Translations under genes and position numbers: made by a program
Part shown: piece by piece, positions 35,316-47,361 of the stretch
Layout: each line of letters begins with the position of its first letter
Position numbering within the stretch: position 1 is the stretch's first letter
NCBI RefSeq assembly: GCF_030272615.1
Contig: NC_081409.1
Coordinates: forward strand, 526,995,475-527,059,474
Direction: 5' to 3'
DNA length: 64,000 nt
DNA from: Cryptomeria japonica
Taxonomy: Eukaryota; Streptophyta; Pinopsida; Cupressales; Cupressaceae
The notes under the pieces: generated by a model
Seen by the model: the letters and a program-made list of their open reading frames with translations, nothing else
What the model was told of the DNA's origin: nothing
Databases searched by the model: none

Positions 35316-36581
35316 TGATAAGTTGAGACTTTGTCATGTTTTTATCATCAAAACTCTTAGGTTTTTGACATCTTTTGGTTTGCATAGTAGTAGTAATGTA
35401 TTGTAAATTAACTATATGTATTCCATGTGTTAAACCTAAACTTATGAAATCATGTTTGAACTTTGTTGGTCTATTCCTGCGACTAAGCCATTTATTGCTG
35501 CAGCCATGTGATTTGTTCTTGTTGCTATGTGGATTATTTAGGGTAATATCATATGTGAATTAATAGATGTGTTAATTGAATAAAATGCATATGTATGTCC
35601 TTGTATGTTGTTTTTGTTGTAGTGCGGGTAATAAATGATGCCATAGTGGATATTCTCCTTTTGCGCCTGAAGAAGGAAAGATCACGTAAGAGATAATTGC
35701 AGATCAAACTGAAGAGGAGTTGAGCGAGTGCAAGGTATGGCATAGGCAAAGCAACCAAGCAACACTACTGAAGTTTAACTTTAGTGGGCATTGAATTTGC
35801 AAAACACCGCCATGACATGCAAAGATTGTGGTTCGATTTAGATCCATGTTTCCTGCAGCCAAGCTCTAGCTATCTTATTTATCAGTCAATCATCAACCTC
35901 TTCTTTTGGGCCTGATTTGTGTTGTCTATTGTAGTTGATCTTCTCTTTATTAATAAGCTCTTCCTTTTTCTTGGAGGTTAGAGAGAAGAGAAAGGAATAG
36001 AGCAGAGGATTTTTAATAATAATTTTTTAGTTTCTTTTCAAAAAAAAAACATGTAATCACTTTCCAGAAGCAATGAATAAAAATCATGTTGTTCTGATCC
36101 GTTAAAGGTAGTTTTCTAGAAGCTTGATATCACTCATCCAAGGGGGGCCACTTGGTGAGTGATCTTGTGTGTGCTCATTGAAATTCATTTTTCTTTAGTT
36201 GCAGTAGAAGTTCTTACTTTGACTATTCCTGCAGCCACTGGAAACAGATCCACTGACTGTTACTACAACCAAGCCAGAACAGAGTAATTCCTGTTATCTA
36301 TATTAAATCTTTCCAGCATTGTTTTATAAGTTTTTCCTATAGCCTTTCATAATTTCCATTCTGGCCTTTCCTTCTCACATAATGTTAGTTGTTGCAGTAA
36401 TGCAGAATAGCCATTGAAGGAACTTAGTGCATATATAGTGCAAACCCATTTCAAGTACTACGTCCCTGGGTTGATAACTAAATGAGCACTAGCCATGAAA
36501 ATAGTAACTTTACTAGATGAATGTCCAAACTTTGGGTTGAGACTTCAATTAGAGTTATTATTATTATTGTTGGAGTAGACA
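35316..36581 (+). repeat. Level 3 left LTR
   Basis: It runs from TGATAAGTTGAG to GGAGTAGACA, 1,266 bp. The first 80 bp are nearly identical to the right copy. It has one copy of a 34-bp unit (36,226-36,259) that is triplicated in the right LTR, a poly(A) run near 36,040 and a (TTA)n tract near 36,556. Confidence 0.93.
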
Positions 36582-36585
36582 TTTT

Positions 36586-36603
36586 TGGTGCCGTTGCCGG
36601 GGA
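36586..36603 (+). other. Primer binding site, level 3
   Basis: TGGTGCCGTTGCCGGGGA, 4 bp after the LTR end, is the site typical of Athila/Tat elements, usually with TGGCGCC at its start. It is thought to pair with tRNA-Asp; one base differs here. Confidence 0.88.
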
Positions 36604-36701
36604 TGGGTTCAAACTAAGAACCTCTTATGGTTATTATTCTTTTCAGTTTTTAGTTAATTATTTTGGTATACTTGATCATTTGAAAAATTTCATGAATCTG
36701 C

Positions 36702-38236
36702 ATGCATAGAAGAAGAAGAGACCCCAGAGGTAGATTCCTGCCCACTCATTCTAATCATGCAGAAGATGATTTCCTAGATATAAATCCATTTGTTGAACTT
36801 TACCAAGCCCCATAGAATTTGAACCACCCTGAATCTGAATTTTTGGTAGGTAGTCTTCAGTTCCTTTTTGGTCTTCAAGAAGAAGAATTTCCTATAGTAA
36901 CAACCCCCACAAGTCCAATGCAAGGGAACCCACCTCATGGTGGGAATAATCCACCACCACCACCAGGTCCAACGTTTGAGTTTCCCATATCTGATCAGCA
37001 TGATAATGCTAATCTCAAGAATGTTCTAGCATCTTCACTCCCTAAATTCTATGGACTGGTGACAGAGGACCCAAACACATTTCTATTTGAGTTTTATGTT
37101 CTCTATAGGAGTTTTGACTATACTACAGATGCCCATAGACTCAAAAAATTTCCTACCACTTTGAAGGAGTCATCTTTGAGATGGTTTATGAGCTTGGGTA
37201 GTAGCACAATCAATACATGGGATGAGACGAAACAGTTGTTTCTTGCAAAATACAAAGATTATTGTAGAGGTACTGATCGTCATGGTGATGATATCTTTAG
37301 AATGACACAGATTGAAGAGGAGAGTCTTGAAGATTATCTGGAAAGGTTCCTATTTAGTGTCAAAAAGTCCAAGCATAGTACTCTCAATGAAGATTCCCTC
37401 AAGTTGATATTTTTGAGGGGAATTAGTGATGAATGCACTGATTCTTTGGATCTTATGGTAGGAGGTGACATTACACAATCCACTTGGGCTGAAATAGGAC
37501 AAATTTGCAAGAAGTATTCCAGATTTGCTTCTAAGAAGAATATGAGATTTAAACCCGGAGCACGATTATCAGCATCTGGAACTGGAGTTTCTAGATTGGA
37601 ACTTAGTCATATGTTAAAGGACTTCAAGGAGGACATTATAAACAATATGGCTACCCAGTTGGATACATTGGCAGCTAAGAAAAAGCATGAGGAAGCTAAT
37701 GCATTTCTTGTAGAATTATGTCCTCATTGTAAACAATGAAAGAACGATTGCAGATGTAAAATGGTTGCAAATGTGGAGGTACTTGACTTCAAGCCAATTC
37801 AAGGTGAGGACAAGCAAGTCTTCTATGTTTCTCAAAGAAGACCAAATTTCCAACGATAAGGTATGCCTCCAGATCGACTTTCTTTTTCTAGTTATAGTGG
37901 AAATTCTTATGCACCGAATAATCAATGGCAAACACCATATTCTCAAAATTTTGGTAATTATCAAAATTGGTATTGTTCTCAAGGCCAAGGGAAACATTTT
38001 GGTAATCAAATGCCATAGTGGCAGCAACCACAAGGGAACTGGTACCCACCTCAGGGCCAAGGAAACCAATTTCAAGGGAATTGGCAAACTACTTCTCAAT
38101 GGAGGGGGAGCCAGCCATGGAATGCCCAATCTTCTGGTTATCAGCCACCTATCCAACAACCACAACCTCCTGCGCTAATGCCTCCTCCTGTAGCCACTGC
38201 TGTACCTCATAAACCAACACAGTTGCCTACTTAATC
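36702..38236 (+). pseudogene. Gag of level 3
   Basis: The start is set at 36,702 (MHRRRRDPRGRFLPTHSN), which is in frame with the 306-codon open part (36,819-37,739). The capsid core shows ASSLPKFYGLVTEDPNTFLF, FPTTLKESSLRWFMSLG, WDETKQLFLAKYKDYC, EESLEDYLERFL and LIFLRGISDECTDSLDLM. A Cys/His region near 37,717-37,755 (CPHCKQ...CRC) is followed by a Gln/Gly/Asn/Pro-rich tail with repeated QGNW(Y/Q). Stops near 36,813, 37,739, 37,859, 38,017 and 38,234 break it, but there is no frameshift, and gag and the following protease and RT share one frame. Confidence 0.88.
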
Positions 38237-38330
38237 ATTGCCAAATCCTAATATTAAGTCTCAGCAACAACCATAAGCTTATTTAGCTGATCTGAATCAA
38301 TACCTAGCCTATTATTTATCTCTAAATGAT

Positions 38331-39050
38331 ATGCACCTCCGATCTGGGACAACTCTGCCTAATCCCTCTCATCTAGTTATCACTGAGGTACAAGAGGAGC
38401 AAGAAATCTCTCATCCAACAGATATAGTACCTCAAAACCAAATATTGCCTCCATTCCCCCATACATTGCAAGAAAAGGAAGTTTCCATAGAACAACAACA
38501 AAGCTTTGATATTATTGATCAACTGAAGCATATTTGTGTTAAAATTCCATTGTTGCAAGCAATAAAAGATGTTCCCATATATGGTAAGGCACTGAGAGAA
38601 GCACGTCTAAAAAAACTTGGCAGGAAGAAAAAGGATCCACAAACAGTGCATGTTATGGGTCAACTGGCAGATATTATGTTATGCAAAATTTCCATTCCAA
38701 AGTATTTTGACCCAGGTAGTCCTGTTGTGAGTATAGTCATTAATGGCAGTCAAATAAAAAATGTTTTGATTGATTTAGGGGCAGCCATTAATGTGATGAC
38801 AAGGGAAGTAATGAAACAACTTGAGATCAATAGTTTAAGGCCTACACGCACAGTTCTACAGCTTGTTGATAGCTCTATAGTGAGACCTAATGGTATCATT
38901 GAAGATGTAGTAGTTATTTTGGATTCCTAGGAATATCCTGCACACTTTATGATTTTATCTCCAAAAGCAACATTGGGAGGATATCCGGTGATTTTGGGTA
39001 GACCTTGGCTTGCCACAACTAATGCATATATTGGATGCAGATAAGGGGAT
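38331..39050 (+). pseudogene. Protease region of level 3
   Basis: It begins with MHLRSGTTLPNPSHL, the segment that precedes protease in Athila elements. IPLLQAIKDVPIYGKALREA and CKISIPKYFDPGSPVVSI follow, then the active site NVLIDLGAAINVMTREVMKQ, with D-L-G-A in place of the usual D-S/T-G, as is normal in Athila. After a stop at 38,928, VILGRPWLATTNAYIGC ends the domain. It is in the same frame as gag. Confidence 0.88.
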
Positions 39051-40645
39051 ATGACTATTTCAGATGGGAGTTCTACAAAAACATTAGCCTTGTATTCTCC
39101 AGCACAACCCCAACTTGAACAACAACAAGCCGTTTGGCCTATTTTGGGAGAAGAATCTAAGGAAGTTGAATCTATTAATCATCTTATGATGATTAATCAA
39201 GGGCCATTCATGCAATTACATAATGAGGAATCAATTCTTTATAAAATTCTGATAAATGAATTAATAGAAGACCAAGAATTGCAGGAATTGGTTCCACATG
39301 TTGCAGGTTTGGACTTTCCTGCAACCACTGATATACTACATACTCTGTTGCCATAGGAATTATATTCTTCTCATTTTTTTGAGATGAACCAGATTGATCT
39401 TACTATTAAGATAGAAGTGGAGTTGAATAAATGTTTGAATATCAATAGAGATCTATCAGATACTCAAAAAGAGGGCCTTGTGGACTTGCTAAAACTTCAT
39501 AAAAATGCTTTTGCATGGGATTACAAGGATATGCATGGGATAGATCCAGCAGTTTGCACCCACCATGTTTATATAAAGGAAGAGTGTTGCCCACACAGAC
39601 AACCTCAAAGAAGAATCAATCCTGCCTTGAAAGAGATAGTTAAAGAAGAATTGCATAAGTTATTAAAAGTTGGGTTTATCTATCCTATCTCTGACAACCA
39701 ATGGGTATCACCTATGGTCATAGTCCCTAAAAAAGGAGGAAAATGGAGGGTATGTGTTGATTATAGAGCTTTGAACTTAGCAACAAGAAAAGTTCATTTT
39801 CCATTACCATTTGTGGATCAGGTATTGGATTCTCTAGCTGGTAAAAGATATTTTTCATTCCTTGATGGATTCAGTGGCTACAATCAGATCCAGATAGCCC
39901 CCGAGGATCAAGAGAAGACAACATTTACTTGTCCATGGGGCACGTATGCATATTCTATTCTTCCTTTTGGGTTGTGTAAAGCTCCAGTCACTTTTCAGAG
40001 AGCAGTGATCAATATCTTTTCTGATATTTCTCAAGACATTATGGGAATTTATATGGATGACTTTACAACTTATGGTTCTGAATTTGAGCATGTATTGGGT
40101 AATCTCAAAAAAGTTTTGGAGAAATGTGAAGACTACAATTTGTCATTAAATAGTGAGAAATGTTTCATCATGATGGAAGAAGGAATAGTCCTTGGTCATC
40201 ATATCTCTGTAGAAGGCATCCAGGTGGATCCAATAAAAATTGAAGTCATTCAGCATATCAATGACCCTGTGAAGCAAAAAGATGTAAGAATTTTTCTTGG
40301 TCATGCTGGATACTACAGATGGTTTATCAAAGATTTCAGTAAAATTGCAAGCCCCTTATAGTCATTGCTTACTAAAGATATGGAATTTAAATGGACCCCA
40401 GCATGCAGTGAAACTTTCTTAAAGCTTAAGCATGCTTTGACTCAAGCACCAGTTCTTAAAGGCCCAAATTGGTCTCTACCATTCCAAATCCACACAGATG
40501 CATCTGATTATGCAATTGGAGCAATGTTAGGTTAGAAAATTGACAAATTGAAAAATGCCATATATTATATTAGCAAGAACTTACAGGGACCTGAGTTGAA
40601 TTACACAATCACTGAAAAGGAAATGCTATTTGTCATATATGCTAA
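39051..40645 (+). pseudogene. Reverse transcriptase and RNase H of level 3
   Basis: A spacer (39,051-39,356) is followed by 325 open codons (39,384-40,361). RT motifs are WVSPMVIVPKKGGKWRVCVD, YFSFLDGFSGYNQIQIAPED, FTCPWGTYAYSILPFGLCKA, the intact catalytic MGIYMDDFTTYG and EEGIVLGHHIS. After a stop at 40,359 come RNase H motifs FKWTPACSETFLKLKHALT, IHTDASDYAIGAMLG, AIYYISKNL and YTITEKEMLFVIYA. A further stop (40,534) and a frameshift near 40,645 break it. The catalytic RT residues are intact. Confidence 0.93.
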
Positions 40646-42191
40646 TTAACAAATTTAGACATTATATCACAGGATATCCCATATTTGTGCATATAGATCA
40701 TACTGCAATTAGATATCTCATGAATAAACCATCAATTACTGGTAGATTAGCTCACTGGTTATTGTTGATGCAGGAATTTGATATCGCAGTTGTTGATAAA
40801 CCAGGGAAGTCTAATGTGGTTACAAATTATCTTTCAAGACTTCAATTACAAGAAGATTTTACAGTGATAGATGATGCTTTTCCAGATGAACATTTATTTC
40901 TCATTCAAGCTCACACTCCTTGGTATGCTGATATTGCCAACTATTTAGCTGCTGCTAAGATGCCAATTTATTTCTCTCCTAACGAAAGAAGGTTGCTAGT
41001 TGAATTTTTTTTTAACTTCTCATGGATTGCTGATTGTCTATTTTACACTGGACCTGACCAAGTCATGCGAAGATGTGTCCGAGAAGATGAAATGTATGAC
41101 ATCCTGCATGCATGTCATGATGAGCCATGTGGAGGCAATTTTGCTGCCAAAAGAACAACACTGAAAATACTCGATACAAGATACTATTGGCCCACATTAC
41201 ATAAGGATGCATCACGATACACATGGAAATGTGATAGATGTCAGCAAATGGGAAGACCTAAAAAATCTGTTGAGATGCCACTATATCCACAAACATTAGT
41301 TGCACCATTTGATAAGTGGGGATTAGATTTTGTTGGCCCAATTGATCCACCTTCTAATGGCAGATCTTATATTTTGGTATGTACAGACTATGTAACAAAA
41401 TGGGTAGAAGCTCGTGCCATGACACATGCAAGAGATAATAAGGTAGCTGAGTTTCTTTATGAAGAGATATTTACAGATATGGAGTACCAAGGGAAATTGT
41501 CTCAGACCAGGGACCTCAATTTACTTCAACATTGATAACAACTTTGGTCAATGAATACAATATAAGGCATAGAAAATCTACTCCATATCATCCACAAGCT
41601 AATGGACAAGTAGAAGTTACAAATAGAGAGCTTGAGGCTATTCTTACAAAAATAGTATTTGTTCATAAAAAAGACTGGTCTTAGAGGCCTTCAGAAGCAA
41701 TTTGGGCATACAGGACAACTTGGAAGACACCAATTGGTTTTACACCTTTTGAGATGGTTTATGGCAAAATAACAATGATGCCTATTGAATTTGAGCATAA
41801 AATTTTGAGGACAACTTTGCAATTAAATATGACATTATCTGAAGCATAGAAAGAACACATTCAACAATTAAATGCTCTAGATGAATGGAGAAAAATAGCT
41901 GTTCAATAGACAAAATTGATTCAAAATCAAAGAGAAAAGTGGCATGATAAATATATCAAGGACAAGAAATTCAAAGTTGGTGACTGGGCACTACTGTATG
42001 ATTCCAGATATAAAGATGCTATGGGAAAACTTCAAACCAGGTGGTTAGGTCCATATGAGATAGAAGAAGTTTTCCAGAATGGAGCTATTCGTTTGTCCAC
42101 AATTGATCCTATTCAATTCAAACTCTTAGTAAATAGTCACCGACTGCGTCTATATCATAAGGTGGCCACTAAACAAGAGTTCCTACAGTAA
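40646..42191 (+). pseudogene. RNase H end and integrase of level 3
   Basis: HIDHTAIRYLMNKPSITGRL and KPGKSNVVTNYLSRL close RNase H. The integrase zinc region has ILHACHDEPCGGNFAAKRTT (second His replaced by Asn) and CDRCQQ. The core has KWGLDFVGPIDPPSNGRSYI with the first Asp, VCTDYVTKWVEA and, after a frameshift near 41,480, REIVSDQGPQFTST with the second Asp and YHPQANGQVEVTNREL with the Glu. The C-terminal part (41,916-42,191) reads KFKVGDWALLYDSRYKD and TRWLGPYEIEEVFQNGAIRL. Three stops lie at 41,682, 41,849 and 41,908. Confidence 0.92.
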
Positions 42192-42836
42192 TTTGCTCGA
42201 CAGGATGAAACAAAGGTTCCTGCATCAACAGATAAGGTTCCTGCAACAATTGATAATGATCCTGCAACAACTCATCAGCTTCTTGCTGCAGTTAAGCAAA
42301 GTAATAAAGGTAAAGTTCATGCAACCTCTGCAGTGAACATGTTTGCCGCTTCATAATAAAATATTTCCATATCTGGGAATATTCTTCTCTATAAATAAAA
42401 TTCTATCCATGTCATTCCATCCCACATTCTTACCTGTCATTTCACTTCATTTCGCCATCATTTCTCGTACAACTGTAGGTATGTGTATACTGTATTTTTT
42501 TTTAATTATGCATTTATTAGTTCATTATGATTATATCCTTTTTAAATCCGCTCCACTTCCCAATATCTCATCAGCTTGTGTGGACACGTGCTAGGTTAAG
42601 TTGGGGGGGGGGTGCTTTATGGTTCAGTTTCCAAAGTGATTGATTATCCGTCCTTTCTGGTACTCCGAATTGATTTCTTTCCATCATTGCTTATCATGCT
42701 ATTATTTCACGTAAGGGAATAATAAATTCTACTGCCAGAATTGAGATATGTATGGGAATTTCAATTTAGCAAGTCTGTTAGATATTTTGGTCTTCTGTTT
42801 CTCAGCTGTAGAGTAAAAAAAATAGCAGAGTAAGAG
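42192..42836 (+). other. Level-3 spacer between integrase and accessory frame
   Basis: The first 150 bp repeat GGTTCCTGCA(A/T)CAAC-type units near 42,212-42,265. The rest is non-coding, with a G9 run near 42,604. No splice sites were identified with confidence. Confidence 0.45.
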
Positions 42837-45257
42837 ATGGGTGGTGATCCAATTTGCCATGAGCCAACGGTTCATGAAGTGTTGCTACAGGATGCTCTTT
42901 GTGAGCATTATTTTAGACACCACGGCTGACTGGATTACTTCTTAAAAATCAGAGATTATAACAAAGAAATTGCTTCAGAATTTATGCATTCCTTTAATGA
43001 AGGAGAAGCTACAATTAAAGGCTTGAGGGTTATTGGTTCGGAACAATGAATAGCAAAAGTAATGGGGTTGCCGCAAGAAGGGGAACTATTTACATAATCA
43101 AAAGATGCAAGGAGCGCTAGGGCAGAGTTCACAATTCCCATCGATGGACCCCTAATGGTGGACAAACAAGGAACTAGAAGGGTTTCTCTGCGAGCAGAGT
43201 GGCCTCAGGTAGCTTTGTATGTTATGATATACATTACATGTGATGGGCGATATTCAAATCTGCATTCACCTCATTTTAAATTACTTAGTCATCTACGACA
43301 TGGCTGGTGAGTGAATGTTCCTAATTTCTTACACTACCTCATTTTTACAAGCGCTAAGGAGACACGGAAAAATGGAAATCGCTCCGTTAGCCATCATGGA
43401 TTGGTCAAGCTGCTTGTAGAATGGTCCCTGATAGATGTTTCACAAATGGAATGGGGTGTATTTGAAGATATACTATAGTTTCAGGTTGAAGATGCCCCTG
43501 CTGCAGAGATTCTGCCGATTGAAGAAGAAAATGTTGTGGAACCCTCTTCCCCCATAGTTGCTGAAGATGAGGATTTGCTTGTTGTTGAAGGAGCTGCAGT
43601 TATAACAGAGGAAGAGAAAATAGAGGCAAATATAGAACAACCCTCTACTTCTCTTCAAAGAGATTCATCAGTTCCTCGAAGAAAAGGGAAGGAGTTGGAA
43701 AGGGATGAAATAGATAAAGAACCCATGGCCCAGCCGCGGGTAACTCAGATTCCTCCTACAACCAAGAGGCGTAGGACAAAAAGTAAAACTGCTGCAGCAA
43801 CTGAAGCAACTCCTGCAGCCACTCCAAAGGTTTATGTGAGAAGAACACGTAGTAAGACATGAAAGGCTCATTCGGAGGGTAATCTGGTCGAGGTTATTAC
43901 AGTGGAAACTTCAGAAGAAGGAAGCCCTGCAGATATTGAAATTCAAGAAGAAGGAAGCCCTGTGGATGATGAAATCCAAGTAAAAGTTGATGAGGATAGA
44001 CTAGAAAATCTTGCTTTTGTGGCACAACAACTTGAAGAAACTGTTGTAAATATTTCTCAGCATCCTGAAGAAATTGTTGGAGATATTCCTGAGCAGTTTG
44101 AAGAGACTATTAGAGACATTTTATAGCAGCCTGAGGAAAATATTGGAGAGATGCCAGCACAAATTGAGGAGTTTATTGATGAAATCCCATGGTCTAAGGT
44201 AGCACCTATTAGACCTCCTTCATCCCTAAGTAGTTTATCTATTGCTTTAACATTTTATAGACAATGGGAAATAGAGAGGGATAGGTTGCAAGGGATTATT
44301 GATAAACAACAAAAAGAAATTGAAAAGAGAGATAACAGAATTGAGGAATTAGAGGCTAAGGTAGAAATAATTGCTGGTATGGTTCCTGAGTTGATGCAGT
44401 GTAGGTCACCTCCAAGGGTTTATGCAGTGCACTTGAAGGAGCGGTATTTGAACTTAAAACTAAACCACATTATTAGGGACCTTAGCCCCTCCTTAGAAAC
44501 ACTTGAAGAATTATTTTATGCTTACCAAACCTCTCCATCGGCTGTGAAGAATTTGCTATGTGAATTGTACTTACATAACTATGTTGTACCCTCAGACAGT
44601 GAGTGGAACCCTTTATTGTATATTAGGGATATCCATATTAAAGCTTTAATGTCATGGATCCAAAATGAGATCATCATGGGGGCACAAGCCAAGGAATATG
44701 AAAAATTAGAGTTTGACTGTCCATTACCATTAAGGAGAGAATCAAAAGCACCAAGAGTTGTTTATTATGAGTGGCAAAAATTACTGATAAGAGATGATGT
44801 TAGAAAATTAGTGCTTCCAATGAGAGAAGAAATCTATCAGGCATATGAGCATTTGGTTCAGATTGACAGGAGAACTGCAATAGAAGGGTTAACTCAGTGC
44901 TGGAATAATCTACCAGAATAGTTAAAACAAGGAGAACCTTATTCACTACAGAATTTTCAAGCAGCCATGCAAAGAGCCCCTAGATATATACAGTTAGGTA
45001 GCGAGAAAACCAACAATTGGCTACCATTGATCTTTCAGCCCCCAATCCTTATGTGGCCACTTTTGGCATGTCAGCCTACAAAACGTAACTATGATGTAGT
45101 CACAGAAGAACCAACTAGATGGTCCAGGCTAGAAAAAATGAAAGGATTTTATTGGAACTTGGCTTCAGGGGGGACAGGTCAGGGCACCATTGGTGATTTG
45201 AGAGTTACTGCAAGAGTCAAAAAATTTCCTTTTGCTGTAGGATCAGCAAGCTCTTAA
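42837..45257 (+). pseudogene. Level-3 accessory reading frame after pol (806 codons, nonsense-broken)
   Basis: One frame runs from the ATG at 42,837 (MGGDPICHEPTVHEVLL) to TAA at 45,255-45,257 with only in-frame stops, about eight, and no frameshift. The N-terminal part (DYNKEIASEFMHSFNEGEAT, IAKVMGLPQEGELF, RAEWPQVALYVMIYITCDGR) resembles the plant-transposon-type domain often annotated in Athila-like and related plant elements. A Glu/Pro-rich central part with repeats follows (EEGSP twice; EE(T/I)V(V/G)(N/D)I four times), then a coiled coil near 44,260-44,380 (ERDRLQGIIDKQQKEIEKRD). The C-terminal 300 codons are unrecognised. Athila elements can carry an env-like ORF here, but I see no signal peptide or transmembrane segment. 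Confidence 0.72.
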
Positions 45258-45269
45258 AGTTGGGGGGCA
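45256..45269 (+). other. Polypurine tract, level 3
   Basis: AAAGTTGGGGGGCA lies directly before the right LTR and overlaps the end of the accessory frame's stop codon. It is the expected plus-strand priming site. Confidence 0.85.
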
Positions 45270-46587
45270 TGATAAGTTGAGACTTTGTCATGTTTTTATC
45301 ATCAAAACTCTTAGGTTTTTGACATCTTTTGGTTTGCATAGTAGTAGTAATGCATTGTAAATTGACTATATGTATTCCATGTGTTAAACCTGAACTTATG
45401 AAATCATGTTTGAACTTTGCCGGTCTATTCCTATGGCCATGCCATTTATTCCGGTAGCCATGTGATTTGTTCCTGTTGCTATGCAGATTATTTAGGGTAA
45501 TATCATATGTGAATTAATAGAGGTGTTAATTAAATAAAATGCGTATGTATGTCCTTGTATGTTGTTTTTGTTGTAGTGTAGGTAATAAATGATGTCGCAG
45601 TGGATATTCTCCTTTTGCACCTGAAGAAGGAAAGATCACGTAAGAGATAACTGAAGAGGAGTTGAGCGAGCACAAGGTACGACATAGGTGGAGCAGCCAA
45701 GCAACACTACTAAAGTTTAACTTTAGTGGGTATTGAATTTGCAAAACACCGCCACGACATGCAAAGATTGTGGTTCGGTTTAGATCCACGTTTCCTATAG
45801 CCAAGCTCTAGTTATCTTCTTTATCAGTCAATCATCCTCCTCTTCTTCTGGGCCTGATTTGTGTCGTCTATTGTAGTTGATCTTCTCTTTATTAATAAGC
45901 TCTTCCTTTTTCCTAGAGGTTAGACAAAAGAGAAAGGAATGGAGAAGAGGATTTTTAATAAGCATTTTTAGTTTCTTTTAAAAAAAAACATGTAATCACT
46001 TTCCAGAAGTAATGAATAAAAATCATGTTGTTCTGATCCGTTAAAGGTAGTTTCTGGAAGCTTGATATCACTCATCCAAGGGGGCCCACTTGGTGAGTGA
46101 TCCTATGTGTGCTCATTGAAATTAGTTTTTCTTTAGTTGCAGTAGAAGTTCTTGCTTTGACTATTCCTGCAGCCACTGGAAACAGATCCACTGACTGTTC
46201 CTGCAGCCACTGGAAATAGATCCACTGACTGTTCCTGCAACCACTGGAAACAGATCCACTGACTATTCCTGCAGCCAAGCCAGAACAAAGTAATTCTTGT
46301 TATCTATATTAAATCTTTCCAGCATTGTTTTGTAAGTTTTTCCTATAGCCTTTCATAATTTCCATTCCTGCCTTTCCTTTTTGCATAATGTTAGTTGCTG
46401 CAGTAATGCAGAATAGCCATTGAAGGAACTTAGTGCATATATAGTGTAGACCCATTTTAAGTACTACATCCCTGGGTTGATAACTAAATGAGCACTAGCC
46501 ATGAAAATAGTAACTTTACTAGATGAATGTCCAAACTTCAGGTTGAGACTTCAATTAGAGTTATTATTATTATTGTTGGAGTAGACA
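45270..46587 (+). repeat. Level 3 right LTR
   Basis: It matches 35,316-36,581 but is 1,318 bp, about 50 bp longer. Most of the difference is a 34-bp unit (TTCCTGCAGCCACTGGAAAC...) at 46,164, 46,198 and 46,232, followed by a partial fourth start at 46,266; the left LTR has one. A short minus-strand frame with repeated AAGIV(S/K) words is an artefact of this repeat. Confidence 0.93.
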
Positions 46588-46592
46588 ATACT

Positions 46593-47361
46593 GAGAAATG
46601 TTTTGCATTGAAACATAAGGTTCAATTTGATTGATAATAATACTATATCTATGATAGGTGTGAATGATAAAGGGAATAAATCATTTGCTCCTCCTAATCA
46701 AAATCTTAATATTTTTATTGATCCCTTGCCATCTCATACCTCTAACGTTATTGAGATTGTTCCTAATTCTCTCTCTTTTGAAACATTCATCTGTATGGAT
46801 CCAAACTTGGTTAATATGGTAGAAACACAAGATACACCTAAAGATCCTTGTATTAAATTTGACCATAGTGAGACCATTAGAGCACCTGATGGCCCTTTAT
46901 ACATAACTACAAAGGTTAAGGATATCCCTTGTCGTGGTGCCCTGATTGATTCATATTGCATGGTTAATATCATAACTGAAGAGTATCTTTTCACTTTACG
47001 ATTGCATAAACCATTTTATGATGCTTCTAATGTAGTTGTGAAGTTATTTGATGGCTTCTCTTATCCTACCATTGGTTCTATCACCCTTCCTATTGAGGTT
47101 CATACTAAATCCATGGATGTTGACTTTGTTATCATACCGTCCTCTCAGCAATTCCGTATGAAGTTGGGCTATCCTTGGATATCTTCCATGAAGGCTATTG
47201 CTTCTCAAATCCACAAGTGTCTTAAATTTCCTCACAATGGAGAAATCATAATTGTGAACCATAGCTTAATTTGTCCATTTGAAAGAAGCCCTGGTGTTCC
47301 TATTGATCTCTTTTGGCCTAAACAATTTAAAAAATGGAAAAATGATATGATCCTATCCTAA
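46593..47361 (+). pseudogene. Gag end and protease of level 2
   Basis: Directly after the ATACT flank comes EKCFALKHKVQFD, the end of the Gag zinc knuckle begun at 35,270. After a stop, a 244-codon frame (46,627-47,361) contains a Tat protease: IKFDHSETIRAPDGPLYITT, CRGALIDSYCMVNIITEEYL (active site D-S-Y, Gly lost), FDGFSYPTIGSITLPIEV, KLGYPWISSMKAIASQIHKC and LKFPHNGEIIIVNHSLICPF. The GYPWI...LKFPHNG ending is characteristic of Tat proteases. Confidence 0.87.

Larger units (their letters stand above)
35316..46587 (+). mobile_element. Level 3: Athila-like Ty3 LTR retrotransposon
   Basis: LTRs at 35,316-36,581 and 45,270-46,587 are flanked by a perfect TSD ATACT (35,311-35,315 and 46,588-46,592). 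A TGGTGCCGTTGCCGGGGA primer binding site, gag, PR, RT, RH and INT follow, then a further long reading frame, then a polypurine tract. PBS type, the MHLRSGT segment before the protease, the DLG protease box and RT motifs (MGIYMDDFTTYG, EEGIVLGHHIS) point to Athila. LTR similarity by eye is higher than in levels 1 and 2, as expected for the innermost, youngest insertion. Total length is 11.27 kb. Confidence 0.93.

Noticed and set aside
36774-38165. Minus-strand frames of 75-149 codons opposite level-3 gag
   Set aside because: They are shadows of the gag frame on the plus strand.
42837-45257. Calling the level-3 accessory frame an envelope gene
   Set aside because: Athila elements can have an env-like ORF here, but I see no signal peptide, furin-like site or transmembrane helix; position alone is not enough.
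46072-46278. Minus-strand frame with a repeated SVDLFPVAAGIV-like word
   Set aside because: A consequence of the triplicated 34-bp unit in the level-3 right LTR.
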